Of a stretch of 62,979 bases of DNA, positions 33,103 to 41,780 are shown piece after piece (positions within the stretch are counted from its first letter, which is position 1; the number at the start of each line of letters is the position of its first letter). The stretch is from JBAZOO01 sp041648735 (lineage in GTDB: Bacteria; Verrucomicrobiota; Lentisphaeria; Oligosphaerales; CAITYL01). Location: NCBI GenBank assembly GCA_041648735.1, contig JBAZOO010000021.1, positions 1 to 62,979 of the forward strand, read 5' to 3'. The notes under the pieces are model-generated. The model had not been told where the DNA came from and made no database searches. It saw nothing but the letters and a program-made list of their open reading frames with translations. The position numbers were made by a program, and so were the translations under genes.

Positions 33103-33672
33103 TTAGACGTCGGCCGCCAGCGCGAACCCGGCGATCTCTTCGCCCGCGGTGTCCGCGATGTCGATGCCCACGTAGTCCGCGGTCAGGTTGTGGTAGCAGA
33201 ACTGCCCGGCCGCCACGTTGTCGCCGGTCGCGTAGTTGCCGGCCAGCGTCGAGAGCAGCCCCTCGGGGCAGATGCCGCCGGTCCAGAACCAGCCGTAGTA
33301 CGCATCGGTCATGGCGCCGAGCGCGTACCCGCCGTGCCCGGTCGGCAGCTTGATGCAGTCGTCGGGGTCGTTCGTCACCTGATACCAGACAGTCGCGCTG
33401 TCCGGCACCACGGCGCTCTTGACCGCGATCACCGAGTCCTCGTTCTGCGTCCCCACCTGGAGGTACGTCAGCACCGCGAAGCCGGCCTTGCCAGCCACGC
33501 CCTCGGGGTTCTTCACCAGCACGGCCTGCCCCACCGAGAAGTAGGGCTCCGCGACGTTCTGGTGCCGGCTGTCGGTCAGCCCGCCCGGAGGCACGTTGAG
33601 CAGCCCGGTCGGCGGGATGCCCCAAGCGTGGTTCAGGATGAACAGTTCACTGTCGAGAGTGCTATCAGCCAT
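33103..33672 (-). CDS. Capsid-region paralogue 1 of 3, 189 aa
   Basis: First of the three tandem copies, 54 bases downstream of the major capsid gene. MADSTLDSEL start, TVWYQVTNDPD near the middle and AYYGWFW after it. The C-terminal FALAADV is shared with copy 3. High expression is likely, given the position after the capsid gene. A decoration role is inference. Confidence 0.65.
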   Translation of the reverse strand: MADSTLDSELFILNHAWGIPPTGLLNVPPGGLTDSRHQNVAEPYFSVGQAVLVKNPEGVAGKAGFAVLTYLQVGTQNEDSVIAVKSAVVPDSATVWYQVTNDPDDCIKLPTGHGGYALGAMTDAYYGWFWTGGICPEGLLSTLAGNYATGDNVAAGQFCYHNLTADYVGIDIADTAGEEIAGFALAADV

Positions 33673-33726
33673 CTTCCTATCTCCTTCTCACTCAGCCTGT
33701 CTCACTCGCCACTGTCACCCGACCGC

Positions 33727-34722
33727 TTAGGTCGCGGTCGAGTTCCAGAAGTTGGCGTTCGGCTTCTTGCAGCAGACGTTGCCCGCGAACTTGATCCGCG
33801 CGACCTTCTCGTCCGCACCGCCGGCCACCTGGCTCTGATCGAAGAACGGCGTCACCTTGAACGCGGCGCTCGGGTGCAGCCGCAGCTCCCAGGTGTCCGG
33901 GTTCAGCATCAGCAGGTAGTCGGTCTGGCTGTTCAGGGTCATGTACGAGTCGGCGATGTACTCCACGCCGTCGTACATGAACGACTTGAACCCGAACTTG
34001 GCCATCTTCGAGTTGTCGGCCGTGCCCATCTGGTAGCTGACCTTGCCCTCCAGGATGCCACGCACCTTGGAGTGCAGCCCTTCGGGCAGGAAGCAGTACT
34101 TCTTCTGCCCCGGGGCCACGTAGCGGTCCACGATGTAGCCGATGGTCCGCAGGTTGTTCAGCTCGACCGTCATCGCGGTGTCCCGGTCGGCCCAGGTGCC
34201 GGCCAGCGACGCGCCGTTCCACCAGGTCTTGGCCGTGGTGGAGCTCGTCACGGTGCCGTAGGTCCGGCTGTGGTCGCAGGCGTCGTAGATCGACTGCACG
34301 TACTTGCCCGCGTCGGTGCTCGAAGCGGTGTGCAGCCGGACGGTCAGGTGCCGGCGCAAGCCGTCCTGAGCCCGCTCGGTGATGAGCGTCACCAGGTCGT
34401 GCCGCTTCACCTCGCTGGTCGCCAGATGGTTCTGGATCTCGTCGTCCACGTTGTACCGGATCGGCATCTGGACGTACTTGTACTTGAACTTGGCCTGGTC
34501 CAGGAACTCGCTCTGGGCCACGGTCAGCCCTTCGCCGGCCGCGTATGCCTGGGCCTCGTCCTTCGCGTCGTCCTTCACCAGATCGTAGGTGATGTAGGTG
34601 CCGCCGCGGCTGGACACCTTGCCCTCGGTCATCAGCATGGCCAGGATCGGCTCGCGCAGCCCGACCTCGTAAACGAAGGTCCGCTGTACGAGTTCCTCGG
34701 TTGCAATGCTCAGATCACTCAT
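33727..34722 (-). CDS. Major capsid protein, 331 aa
   Basis: ATG at 34722 after AAGGAGA. The sequence has the look of HK97-fold coat proteins of podoviruses: an N-terminal helix, then an extended E-loop-like region rich in Asp/Tyr (TYDLVKDDAK, about 46-55), a helical spine (about 105-130) and beta strands to the end (ADSYMTLNS near 260). It directly follows the scaffold gene and precedes the decoration-like paralogues, the usual head-gene order. An intrinsic terminator lies 39 bases upstream of its start. Confidence 0.75.
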   Translation of the reverse strand: MSDLSIATEELVQRTFVYEVGLREPILAMLMTEGKVSSRGGTYITYDLVKDDAKDEAQAYAAGEGLTVAQSEFLDQAKFKYKYVQMPIRYNVDDEIQNHLATSEVKRHDLVTLITERAQDGLRRHLTVRLHTASSTDAGKYVQSIYDACDHSRTYGTVTSSTTAKTWWNGASLAGTWADRDTAMTVELNNLRTIGYIVDRYVAPGQKKYCFLPEGLHSKVRGILEGKVSYQMGTADNSKMAKFGFKSFMYDGVEYIADSYMTLNSQTDYLLMLNPDTWELRLHPSAAFKVTPFFDQSQVAGGADEKVARIKFAGNVCCKKPNANFWNSTAT

Positions 34723-34760
34723 GGTCTCTTCTCCTTCTGGAGAGGAGCGCAGCAGGGCGC

Positions 34761-34806
34761 AAAAAGAAGCGCGGCTACGGGAGGACGGGCTCCCGACAGC
34801 CGCGCT
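34761..34806 (-). terminator. Intrinsic terminator between scaffold and capsid genes
   Basis: Nine-base-pair stem (34768-34776 with 34798-34806), extended by an inner GGGAG/CTCCC pairing. On the minus strand it is followed by TC and five T (34765-34761). It could reduce read-through or, after processing, protect the capsid mRNA 5' end. No promoter is seen between it and the capsid start. Confidence 0.7.
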
Positions 34807-34910
34807 CTAGCTTTCAGCGTTACCCCGGATCAGCCGCTGGCCGGCGACCGCTCCGGACCCTGTTGCGCTACCTCATTCGTTCCCTTCTGCCTGCTTCCCG
34901 CGGGCCAGTG

Positions 34911-35951
34911 CTACGTTGCGAACTTGCCCGAACGCAGCATCTCGCCCGACACATCCCTCAGCCGCCCGCTCCTCGGAGCAGGCTGCCCGCCCCCGCCGGT
35001 CCCAGGGTCCGGCCTGACTGCCTGAGGCTTGCCCGCCGGCTTGGCCGGCTTGGCGCCCTTCCGCAGCTCGGGGCTCTGACGGTCAACGGCCGCATAGGCC
35101 GCCTCGAAGTACGCCTCCACGGTGTCGAGGCCGGCAGGGTTCTCGTCGGTATAGCCCTTCTCCTTGAGCCGGGCCTTGACGATCTCCACCGCCTTGTTCC
35201 TCAACTGCGGCGCGTACTCCTTGTCCAGCCGCTCCAGCGTGGCGTTCAGCTGCTCCTGCGCGCGGTTCAGCCCAGCGGTCTGCTCGGCCTGCTGCTGCTT
35301 CGCAGCCATCTCCGCGATCGTGGTCTTCAGCTTCTCGACCTCGCCGGAGTCCTGGTCCCGCGAGTCAAGGCGCTCGACTTCCAAAAGCACGCCGCTGAAC
35401 AGGTTGGCCCAGTCCTCGGTGGTCGTTTCCTCCGAGGTTGCCAGCGCCTTCACCTTGTCCTGCAACGACTTCAAGTTGCCTTTTGCCTTGGAATCCGCGG
35501 GCTTCTCGGCCGGCTTGGTCTCGCGCTCGGCGGGCCGGGTCTTCAGCGACTCGATCTCCGCCTGCAACCGCTTGACCTCGTTCGCGTGCTCCTGGTCACG
35601 CTTCTGCCGGTCGGTGTCCCACAGCTGCACCGTCACGGGCTTGTCGTCCGCGGCGGGCGGCTGCTTGCCGGGCTCGGCGGGCTTGTCGGACTTGGCGGGC
35701 GCTTCCTTGCCGGACTCCCCGGCCGGGGCCTTGTCGGCGCCATCGTCGGCGTCGCCTCCAGGCTGCCCGGCGCCGTCCCCGGCCTCATCGGGGTCCGGCG
35801 TCCCACCGCTACGGATCAACGCCTCCACGTCCGCAATCGCCTGCACGGCCTCTGTGGCCGCACTGGACGACTGCCTGACAGCGGGCGCGCTCTCCACCGC
35901 AGCGGCGATCTCGGCCTCGCTCAACGTCCTGCCCTCTCCTGTCTCCGGCAT
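34911..35951 (-). CDS. Scaffolding protein, 346 aa
   Basis: ATG at 35951 follows TGGAGG; an in-frame ATG ten codons upstream lacks a good site. The protein is highly charged (Glu, Lys, Asp), Pro/Ala-rich and disordered to about residue 120. It then has a long coiled coil (about 125-290) and a basic C-terminal tail, the usual form of phage scaffolds whose C-terminus binds coat. It lies between portal-side genes and the major capsid gene. The 142 bases upstream (35952-36093) contain only a CGGCTCG/CGAGCCG pairing. Confidence 0.7.
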   Translation of the reverse strand: MPETGEGRTLSEAEIAAAVESAPAVRQSSSAATEAVQAIADVEALIRSGGTPDPDEAGDGAGQPGGDADDGADKAPAGESGKEAPAKSDKPAEPGKQPPAADDKPVTVQLWDTDRQKRDQEHANEVKRLQAEIESLKTRPAERETKPAEKPADSKAKGNLKSLQDKVKALATSEETTTEDWANLFSGVLLEVERLDSRDQDSGEVEKLKTTIAEMAAKQQQAEQTAGLNRAQEQLNATLERLDKEYAPQLRNKAVEIVKARLKEKGYTDENPAGLDTVEAYFEAAYAAVDRQSPELRKGAKPAKPAGKPQAVRPDPGTGGGGQPAPRSGRLRDVSGEMLRSGKFAT

Positions 35952-36093
35952 CTCTTGCCCCTCCACCCTTGCGCTAGGCACTTGTCCCGGCCAGGGTTAC
36001 GTGGCCTATGCGGCGCTCGGCTTGCCTTTCGGCTCGTGTCCTATTGGCTGCCTCACGTCGCGCTCTCCGAGCCGCTGGCCTCCCGCCAGCCGG

Positions 36094-36798
36094 CTATCTC
36101 CCTCGTACCATCACCTGCACCCGGTCGCGGGCGTCGGTGGACTCGATCCGGCCGGCCGGGATGGGCGCGTCGTCGCCCTCCGCCTCGGCGGCCCCAACCT
36201 CGACCTTCGGCATCTCCTGCGGCCGCCCGGGCGCCTCGGCCACCCCGCCGGCCTTCCGGACCGCATCCATCTCCAGCGCGGTCAAGATCCGCGGGCGGGC
36301 TTCCCTCAGCTCCGGATGCTCGGCCGCGACCTTCAGCGCCGCCACCTGCTCGGCCGTGAACGCCCCGCCCTGCGACTCCACCAGCAGCAGCACGTCGCCC
36401 AACGGCTGGCCGCAGATCACCCGCGGCGAAGGCCCCTGCGGCACCTCGATCCGGGCCTCGGAGTCCTCGAAGCACAGGATGCAGTTGGAGAGATCCACCA
36501 GCATCCGCAGCGTCGCGCCGACCAGCGGCCCGGACTCCGCCGTGCCGGTCAGCAGGAGCTTGTCGCGGATGATGTCCATCGACTTGAGCTTCGCGCCATG
36601 CACCACACCACTGTGCCCGTGCCGCGGCCAGGCTACCGACCCGCCGACCTCAAACTGGCCGTCGCCGTCGCTCAGCCCGCGCATGTCCCTGATATACACG
36701 GTCTTGAGCGTGCCCCAACGCTTCGCCATGTCCTCGATGCGCACCGGCCCGGCCGGCTGGCCGGGCTGCGGCTGTTGGCTCTGCTCCTGCTTCGCCAT
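36094..36798 (-). CDS. Hypothetical late protein, 234 aa
   Basis: ATG at 36798. Gln/Pro-rich first 20 residues, a folded middle (about 25-190) of mixed alpha/beta type and a charged C-terminal tail. It lies between portal and scaffold, where phages often encode a small head-assembly protein or protease. No protease motif is seen. No family is recognised. Confidence 0.65.
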   Translation of the reverse strand: MAKQEQSQQPQPGQPAGPVRIEDMAKRWGTLKTVYIRDMRGLSDGDGQFEVGGSVAWPRHGHSGVVHGAKLKSMDIIRDKLLLTGTAESGPLVGATLRMLVDLSNCILCFEDSEARIEVPQGPSPRVICGQPLGDVLLLVESQGGAFTAEQVAALKVAAEHPELREARPRILTALEMDAVRKAGGVAEAPGRPQEMPKVEVGAAEAEGDDAPIPAGRIESTDARDRVQVMVRGR

Positions 36799-36827
36799 TC
36801 CCCTCTCCCTCCGTCAGCCCCGTCCCG

Positions 36828-38921
36828 TCAGGCCGCCGGCGGCAACGCCTGCCCGCCCGGAGGCCCCTGCTGCGCCTCGGCCGCCTGAGCCGCTTGCATC
36901 TGCTCAAGCCACGCAAGGAACTGAGAGTACAACGCATCGGCCTGCATGATTTCGTCCACATTGTCCACCCGGAACCGCTCCAACACCAGCTTGGAGACCT
37001 CCGGGTTCTGCGGGAACATCGCTTTCAGCCGCTCCGCCTCCTGCCGCTGGCGCTCGTCGTCGAACGGCAGCGCGGTCCCGACCTTCAGCCGCACGTCGAA
37101 CCGCAGCTGCGCCGCGTCCGCCGTCAACTCGGACACCTGAGTCTCGCCCTTCTCGCCCAGCAACCGGGCCATATCCCCCTCTTCCATATGGACTTGCCGA
37201 ATCTCGGCAACCAGCTCCATGATCTGCTGGACCCACTCGTCCAGCAGCGCGATCTGGAGCCCCTGGCGGGTCTGGGTCGAGGTCTGGAGCGTGGCGATCT
37301 CGGTCGCGGTCGGCTGGCCCTTGGACGTGGCGCCCAGCCCCGGGTTGTGGACGCCGGTCGCGTCCTGCCCCACCCGGTGCATCAGCTCGTAGAGGCGCAA
37401 CGTGCCCTCAGGCAACGCCGGCGGCGGCATGTAGGTCACCATGCCCTTACGCAGCTTCCCGGGCAGGAACGTCCAGATAGCGCCCGCCACCCGGCTCAGG
37501 ATGCCGGCCTTCTCGCCGCTGCGCGTCTTGCGCGTCGCAAGCGCGCCCTCCTCGATGGCCAGCGCCGGGTCAGCGAAGTTCACCAGCCAGTTGAGCAGCT
37601 TGGTGGCCGAGATGTTGATCCAGTCCTGGATCCCCCGGACCATCTCGACGCCGTTCAGCCCCTGCCACATGTGCGGGAGCATCGCGTTGACGCCGACGAC
37701 GAACGGCCAGCGAGAGTAGCGCCAGACCTGATCCTCGGTCTTCGGGTTCAAGACCTCCTGGTCCACCAGCCAGACGCACCGCCCGCGCGGGAATACCGGC
37801 TTGTCCACCTCGCGGGTATCGACCGGCCAGTCCGCCTGGCTCAGCGGGTAGCCGGCCGCGAACGGCCGGCCGGCCCAGACCTCGTGGCTCGGGTCGCCTA
37901 CCACCAGCTGGCCCGTCTCGTTGGTGGACAGCGCGCCCTCGACCTTCAGCCGCTCGACCTCCTCCATCGGCAACGGCGAGTCGATCCGCAACTTCTTCGT
38001 CCGCCGGTCCTTGAACCAGACGCCAGTCACCATCAGCGTCCGGCCCGTGGTGCCGAACTCCTCGTCCTGCGGCGCCGTGTCGATGAACCGCTTGCGCGCC
38101 TCCAGGATGAAGCCCGAGATCATCCCGTCGGTCGTGCTGGTCTCGTCGATGCCCTTCCCGATCTCGGAGTCGGCCTTGTGCTGGCCGGGCGGCGTCAGGC
38201 TGCTCGGCAGGTTGGTGGCGATGTCCTCGGCCTGCGCGCTCGCCGCCCGCAGGATGATCTCCCGCTTGTCCGGCCACTGGCTCAGGCACCACTCTACCGA
38301 CCGCTCCACCTGAAGGTAGCAGAACTCCGCTTCCTCCAGATCCTCGGCGTTCGGGTCCATGCCGAACCGGCGCGGTGAGAGCACCGAGACCTTCGGCGCA
38401 CCGATCCACTTGCTCCGGTCCTCATCCCAGTACGCCCGGTCATCCCAGTACGGGTAGCCCAGCCAGTAGCCGTGCAGCTTGCCGTCCAGCACCGCCTGCC
38501 GGCACCGCTTCGGCATCTTCAGCGTCCGCTCCCAGTCGTACTTGAGGATGCCTTTCCAGACCTCGGCGGCCTGCTGGTCGCCCTGCGACTTGTCGCCGCC
38601 CGTCTCCGGGAGCGCCTCGATCTCCGGCTTCCGCTGCGCCAGTACCGCCATCTCCTGGGTCAGCGCCGGGAACAGCATGTTCAACTGGACTGCTGGCCAT
38701 CCCTCCTTGCGGTCCTTGTCGCGCAACTGGTCGTTGAACAGGTAGCGGACCGCCGTCTCGTAGATGTCGCCCCACTTGTCGGTTACAACCTTGGCCGAGT
38801 CCACCATCGCCCGGCACAGCTTCGAGAGCCTGACCACATCCTCAGGCTGCTCCTTGCCCGTTGCGCCGCTGGCCCGCGGCGTCTCCACGCTCTCGACCCC
38901 GTACTGGTTCGATGTCAGCAC
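36828..38921 (-). CDS. Portal protein, 697 aa
   Basis: GTG start at 38921. Length and features match podoviral portal proteins: a helical N-terminal region, an aromatic segment (YWLGYPYWDD, about 151-160), a central beta-rich wing and a C-terminal helical crown/barrel with Gln/Ala-rich helices. The portal forms the dodecameric DNA gate at the capsid vertex. Gene order (terminase, small genes, portal, scaffold, capsid) supports the call. Confidence 0.8.
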   Translation of the reverse strand: MLTSNQYGVESVETPRASGATGKEQPEDVVRLSKLCRAMVDSAKVVTDKWGDIYETAVRYLFNDQLRDKDRKEGWPAVQLNMLFPALTQEMAVLAQRKPEIEALPETGGDKSQGDQQAAEVWKGILKYDWERTLKMPKRCRQAVLDGKLHGYWLGYPYWDDRAYWDEDRSKWIGAPKVSVLSPRRFGMDPNAEDLEEAEFCYLQVERSVEWCLSQWPDKREIILRAASAQAEDIATNLPSSLTPPGQHKADSEIGKGIDETSTTDGMISGFILEARKRFIDTAPQDEEFGTTGRTLMVTGVWFKDRRTKKLRIDSPLPMEEVERLKVEGALSTNETGQLVVGDPSHEVWAGRPFAAGYPLSQADWPVDTREVDKPVFPRGRCVWLVDQEVLNPKTEDQVWRYSRWPFVVGVNAMLPHMWQGLNGVEMVRGIQDWINISATKLLNWLVNFADPALAIEEGALATRKTRSGEKAGILSRVAGAIWTFLPGKLRKGMVTYMPPPALPEGTLRLYELMHRVGQDATGVHNPGLGATSKGQPTATEIATLQTSTQTRQGLQIALLDEWVQQIMELVAEIRQVHMEEGDMARLLGEKGETQVSELTADAAQLRFDVRLKVGTALPFDDERQRQEAERLKAMFPQNPEVSKLVLERFRVDNVDEIMQADALYSQFLAWLEQMQAAQAAEAQQGPPGGQALPPAA

Positions 38922-38930
38922 AGTTGTCCC

Positions 38931-39350
38931 TCAGCTTTCCTCGACCGCCAGCACCATGTTCTTGGGGATCTGGAAGTCCTTGGCGCCGTCCACGTCGATG
39001 CAGACCGTCCGGGCCATGACCTTGACCACGACGCCGCGGCGCGGCGCGCCCTCGCGCTCGAACCAGACGAAATCACCGCGCTTCAGCTTCTTCACCGCCG
39101 CCAGCACCTCGTCGGCCGACTGCACCGGCAGCGTCGGCGCCGGCTTGACCATGTTCGGCAACAGGTACTCGCGGTCGGCCTGCGCCAGCAGCGCCATGAT
39201 CTCGTTGCGCCGCTCAAGCGACAGCTTCGAGCACCGCTTCCCGTCGTCCAGCGCGGCGGCCTGCTCCACGGTCAGCTTCTTGCCGTGCTTGACCAGATCC
39301 ACCGCATCCTCAACGCGAGCAACCAGAGCATCAAACTCCTCGGGCGTCAT
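38931..39350 (-). CDS. Hypothetical protein with C-terminal beta domain, 139 aa
   Basis: ATG at 39350 in an ATGA overlap. The N-terminal 75 residues are helical. Residues of about 85-139 look like a small SH3/KOW-like barrel (RGDFVWFE, RGVVVKV). It might bind nucleic acid or a head protein. It ends nine bases before the portal gene. Confidence 0.65.
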   Translation of the reverse strand: MTPEEFDALVARVEDAVDLVKHGKKLTVEQAAALDDGKRCSKLSLERRNEIMALLAQADREYLLPNMVKPAPTLPVQSADEVLAAVKKLKRGDFVWFEREGAPRRGVVVKVMARTVCIDVDGAKDFQIPKNMVLAVEES

Positions 39351-39541
39351 CTCTCGTCCTCCTCGTCCACCAGTTCCCCGGGCTTGCCCCAACGCACCGG
39401 CCCGGACCCCTCAGTCGGGCGCAACAGGCTCTCGCCCCGGCGAGATGCCCGCCACGCCAATTCCGCACCCAGCACCAGCCCGGCGAGAGCCACGAGGCCC
39501 CCGACCGCGGCGCCGATCAGGGCGCACAAGCCCGCGTCCAT
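39347..39541 (-). CDS. Small membrane protein, 64 aa
   Basis: ATG at 39541 overlaps an upstream-frame TGA (TGATG). One N-terminal transmembrane helix (about residues 4-28, Gly/Ala/Leu-rich) is followed by a charged tail ending DEEDER. Its function is unknown. It is coupled to the next gene by ATGA. Confidence 0.6.
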   Translation of the reverse strand: MDAGLCALIGAAVGGLVALAGLVLGAELAWRASRRGESLLRPTEGSGPVRWGKPGELVDEEDER

Positions 39542-39716
39542 CAGCCGCCGTCCTTCTCGTACAGCCCACCGGCAATTCCTGGCAGTCCAGCTTGACAGCA
39601 ACCGTGTCCACGCTGAACGGGCTGATCGCCAACACTGCGCCGTCGCGGCGCGCCTCCGAGGGCAGCAGCAACGACACGAAACGCACCCGCTGGCCTACTT
39701 GCGGCTCGGTGCTCAT
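39411..39716 (-). CDS. Hypothetical protein, 101 aa, possibly frameshifted
   Basis: ATG at 39716 in an ATGA overlap. Residues 1-about 43 look like a small beta domain (VGQRVRFVSL). As read, the frame runs 131 bases into the next gene, unlike every neighbour, and its last 45 residues are Arg/Gly-rich and unnatural. A shift of frame near 39590-39600 would end the gene at the TGA at 39541-39543 with a sensible tail (GLYEKDGG). Either an indel or an unusual overlap is present. Confidence 0.45.
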   Translation of the reverse strand: MSTEPQVGQRVRFVSLLLPSEARRDGAVLAISPFSVDTVAVKLDCQELPVGCTRRTAADGRGLVRPDRRRGRGPRGSRRAGAGCGIGVAGISPGREPVAPD

Positions 39717-39970
39717 CGGTTCCCCGCCCCGCCGCCGGACCCGTCGCGCCGCCGGACACCACCACATGCGCCCCGCCCGCCCCGGCCAGGATGCCCGCGG
39801 CGCCCCATCTTGCGCGCCTGCTTGATCGCCGTGGCGATCGCCTTGCCCTCGTCGCCGTCGAAACTGTCATCGGCCATCATCGCGTTGGCTATCTCCGCCG
39901 CCTTGGCCGCCTCCGCCTTGCCGGCCTTCCGCCAATGACGCCGCCTGAACGAAGATGCATCCCACGGCAT
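39713..39970 (-). CDS. Small basic protein of the MPW-type phage family, 85 aa
   Basis: ATG at 39970. The opening MPWDASSF, with a following helix of KAxxA repeats and the segment GDEGKAIATAI, matches a small family often found among phage head genes and prophages. The C-terminus is Gly/Arg-rich. The function of that family is not established. Confidence 0.6.
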   Translation of the reverse strand: MPWDASSFRRRHWRKAGKAEAAKAAEIANAMMADDSFDGDEGKAIATAIKQARKMGRRGHPGRGGRGACGGVRRRDGSGGGAGNR

Positions 39971-39989
39971 CGCTATCCCCTCCTGCCGC

Positions 39990-40139
39990 TCACGGCTTCA
40001 CCCGCCGCGCCGGGCCTACCAGCGAGTGGCTCTCCCGCCCGTTCGGGCTGCTGGGACACACCCGGCGCGCATCCTGCGGCCGGACGTGCCCGCCGCACAG
40101 GTCGCACCGGCGCTTGAGCGCGTAACGCTTGGCGCTCAT
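39990..40139 (-). CDS. Zinc-finger micro-protein, 49 aa
   Basis: ATG at 40139 in an ATGA overlap with the upstream gene. One CDLC pair and a later Cys with Pro/Ser fit a single zinc knuckle. It is strongly basic. The coupling overlap is the main support. Confidence 0.5.
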   Translation of the reverse strand: MSAKRYALKRRCDLCGGHVRPQDARRVCPSSPNGRESHSLVGPARRVKP

Positions 40140-40720
40140 GGTTTGGACTCCATCGCCTCCGCGGGCTGCTGCTGCCCGTCGGCGCAGTCGGGCCTGCGCT
40201 GGACCTCGGCCGGCCGCGGCACCAGATTGAGCGCCCCGCCGGCCGACAGGTGCCGGTGCGCGGCGAGTAGCGCCTCCGCCGCCTGCGGCGCCAGCCCCGT
40301 AACCAGCACCTTCTGCCGCCCCGCCTCGTCCTGGTCACCGGCCAGCGACACCAGCAGCCCGCCCTTCATCTTGCGCAGCGCCGCGCTCATCCCCAACAGC
40401 AACTCCGCCTCCGCCAGGTCGATCAGCTGCACGGTCCCGTGGCCAGTGACCGACACCTTCTCCGGCGGCATCGCAATCAGCGCCTTTTGCTCCAGTTGCA
40501 GATAGGCGCGGATCTCCTTGCTCAGCGGCGGCCGGCCCGGTTGGCCCATCGGCCCATGCCCCGGCGCCACCACCCCGCCCTGCCCCGGCACGATGATCCT
40601 GGGCCGCTCGCGCGTCCCGCCAGCCTGCGGCTTGGCCCCCGCCGCAGGCGTCCCGTCCCCCCGCTCGGCCATGATCGCCTCCACTGCGTCCGCTCCCGAA
40701 ACCTTGTCACGCCAGCCCAT
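40136..40720 (-). CDS. Hypothetical late protein, 194 aa
   Basis: ATG at 40720 shares one base with the sigma-factor stop (TAATG), so the two are translationally coupled. The first about 75 residues are Gly/Pro-rich. A helical, folded part (about 80-165) and a Gln/Pro-rich tail follow. Coupling to an ECF sigma factor raises the possibility of an anti-sigma or sigma-associated protein, but no zinc or membrane anti-sigma signature is visible. Confidence 0.6.
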   Translation of the reverse strand: MGWRDKVSGADAVEAIMAERGDGTPAAGAKPQAGGTRERPRIIVPGQGGVVAPGHGPMGQPGRPPLSKEIRAYLQLEQKALIAMPPEKVSVTGHGTVQLIDLAEAELLLGMSAALRKMKGGLLVSLAGDQDEAGRQKVLVTGLAPQAAEALLAAHRHLSAGGALNLVPRPAEVQRRPDCADGQQQPAEAMESKP

Positions 40721-41220
40721 TACGACAGTTCCTCCATGAGCGCCTGCCTGTGTGGTACTAACGCATGTCGCGCCCGCATTAGTCGGCTCATCACCGTGCC
40801 CAGCGGCAGGCCCAGCCGCTCGGATATCTCGGAGTAGCGGGCGCCGCACAGCCGCAGCCGCAACACCTCCCGATGGACGGGCGCCACCAGCGCCAGCACC
40901 CGCCCCACGTCCTCCGCCAACGGCATCGCCGCGCGCCGGACGACCGCCGCAGGCTCCGGCGCCTCCGCCGGGTCTACGGGCCGCTCCACCCGCTGCCGAC
41001 AGCGCCGGCCATGATCCCGGCCAGCGTTGACCAGTATCGTCAGCAACCACCCGCGCCAGTTGCCGGCCCGGTAGCGGTCCCGGGCCGCCCACGCCCGCAG
41101 ACAGGCCGCCTGACAGATGTCCTCGGCCTCCCGCGGCCACCGCTGCCGGGCCTGGCTCAGCAGCCATGCCACGTCGGACGGGCTCAGCTCGGGCGGTTGC
41201 GGGCTCATCGGCGCGATCAC
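40720..41220 (-). CDS. ECF-type sigma factor, 166 aa
   Basis: GTG start at 41220 (GTGA overlap with the upstream gene). Region 2 is recognisable in the DICQAACLRAW...RAGNWRGWLLTI area (about residues 32-62). Region 4 is a clear helix-turn-helix (YSEISERLGLPLGTVMSRL, about 129-147) preceded by the HREVLRLR segment. The spacing and length fit RpoE-like ECF factors, which redirect host RNA polymerase to special promoters. Phage-encoded ECF factors are uncommon. Embedded in the head operon, it could drive a later class of promoters, for instance in 49444-49649. Confidence 0.75.
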   Translation of the reverse strand: MIAPMSPQPPELSPSDVAWLLSQARQRWPREAEDICQAACLRAWAARDRYRAGNWRGWLLTILVNAGRDHGRRCRQRVERPVDPAEAPEPAAVVRRAAMPLAEDVGRVLALVAPVHREVLRLRLCGARYSEISERLGLPLGTVMSRLMRARHALVPHRQALMEELS

Positions 41221-41780
41221 CCCCCGGCCCCCGTCTCTGCCCGCCGCTCCCGCTCGGCCAGCAGCCGGCGCAACTCGTCGCGCTGGCCGATCAACTGCCC
41301 TATCAGCCTGACGACGTTGGTCTTGCCGTCGAACTCGAAGCCGGCCTCCTTCACCGCGGCGCAGATCGCCCGGATGTCGTGAGAGTGAATCGCCGCCTTG
41401 TCGGCCAAATGCGCGATTGGCTCACCGAGATAGGTCATGTCCTCGGCCATCTGCTTGGTCTCGTCGGACTTGCTCTCGGCCTCTAACTCGGCCGCTTCGG
41501 CCCTCCGCTCAGCTGCCCGCACATCCCGTTCCAGCATCTCTGCCCGGCGGGTAATGAGCGCCATCTCAGCGTACAGCCTGTCGGCCAGCCGACCGGGAGC
41601 GCGCACACCGATTACGACGTTCCCGTCGACCTCAATCATCTCGGCGCCCTTGGGCACCCGAGTGCTCCAGCGGCAGGTGCCCTCTCGGTGAATCTGCCAG
41701 CGGATCTCGCGCTTGGCGCTCCATCCCGACTCGCCCCGCCGCCGCCTGCGCCGTGCCGGACTCGGCTTCGCCCGCGTCAC
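41217..41780 (-). CDS. Coiled-coil protein, 187 aa
   Basis: GTG start at 41780 in a GTGA overlap. Very basic first 30 residues, a small beta segment (EVDGNVVIGV, about 50-60), then a long Glu/Ala/Arg coiled coil (about 70-115) and a helical end. It could be a DNA- or head-associated protein. No family is recognised. Confidence 0.65.
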   Translation of the reverse strand: MTRAKPSPARRRRRRGESGWSAKREIRWQIHREGTCRWSTRVPKGAEMIEVDGNVVIGVRAPGRLADRLYAEMALITRRAEMLERDVRAAERRAEAAELEAESKSDETKQMAEDMTYLGEPIAHLADKAAIHSHDIRAICAAVKEAGFEFDGKTNVVRLIGQLIGQRDELRRLLAERERRAETGAGG

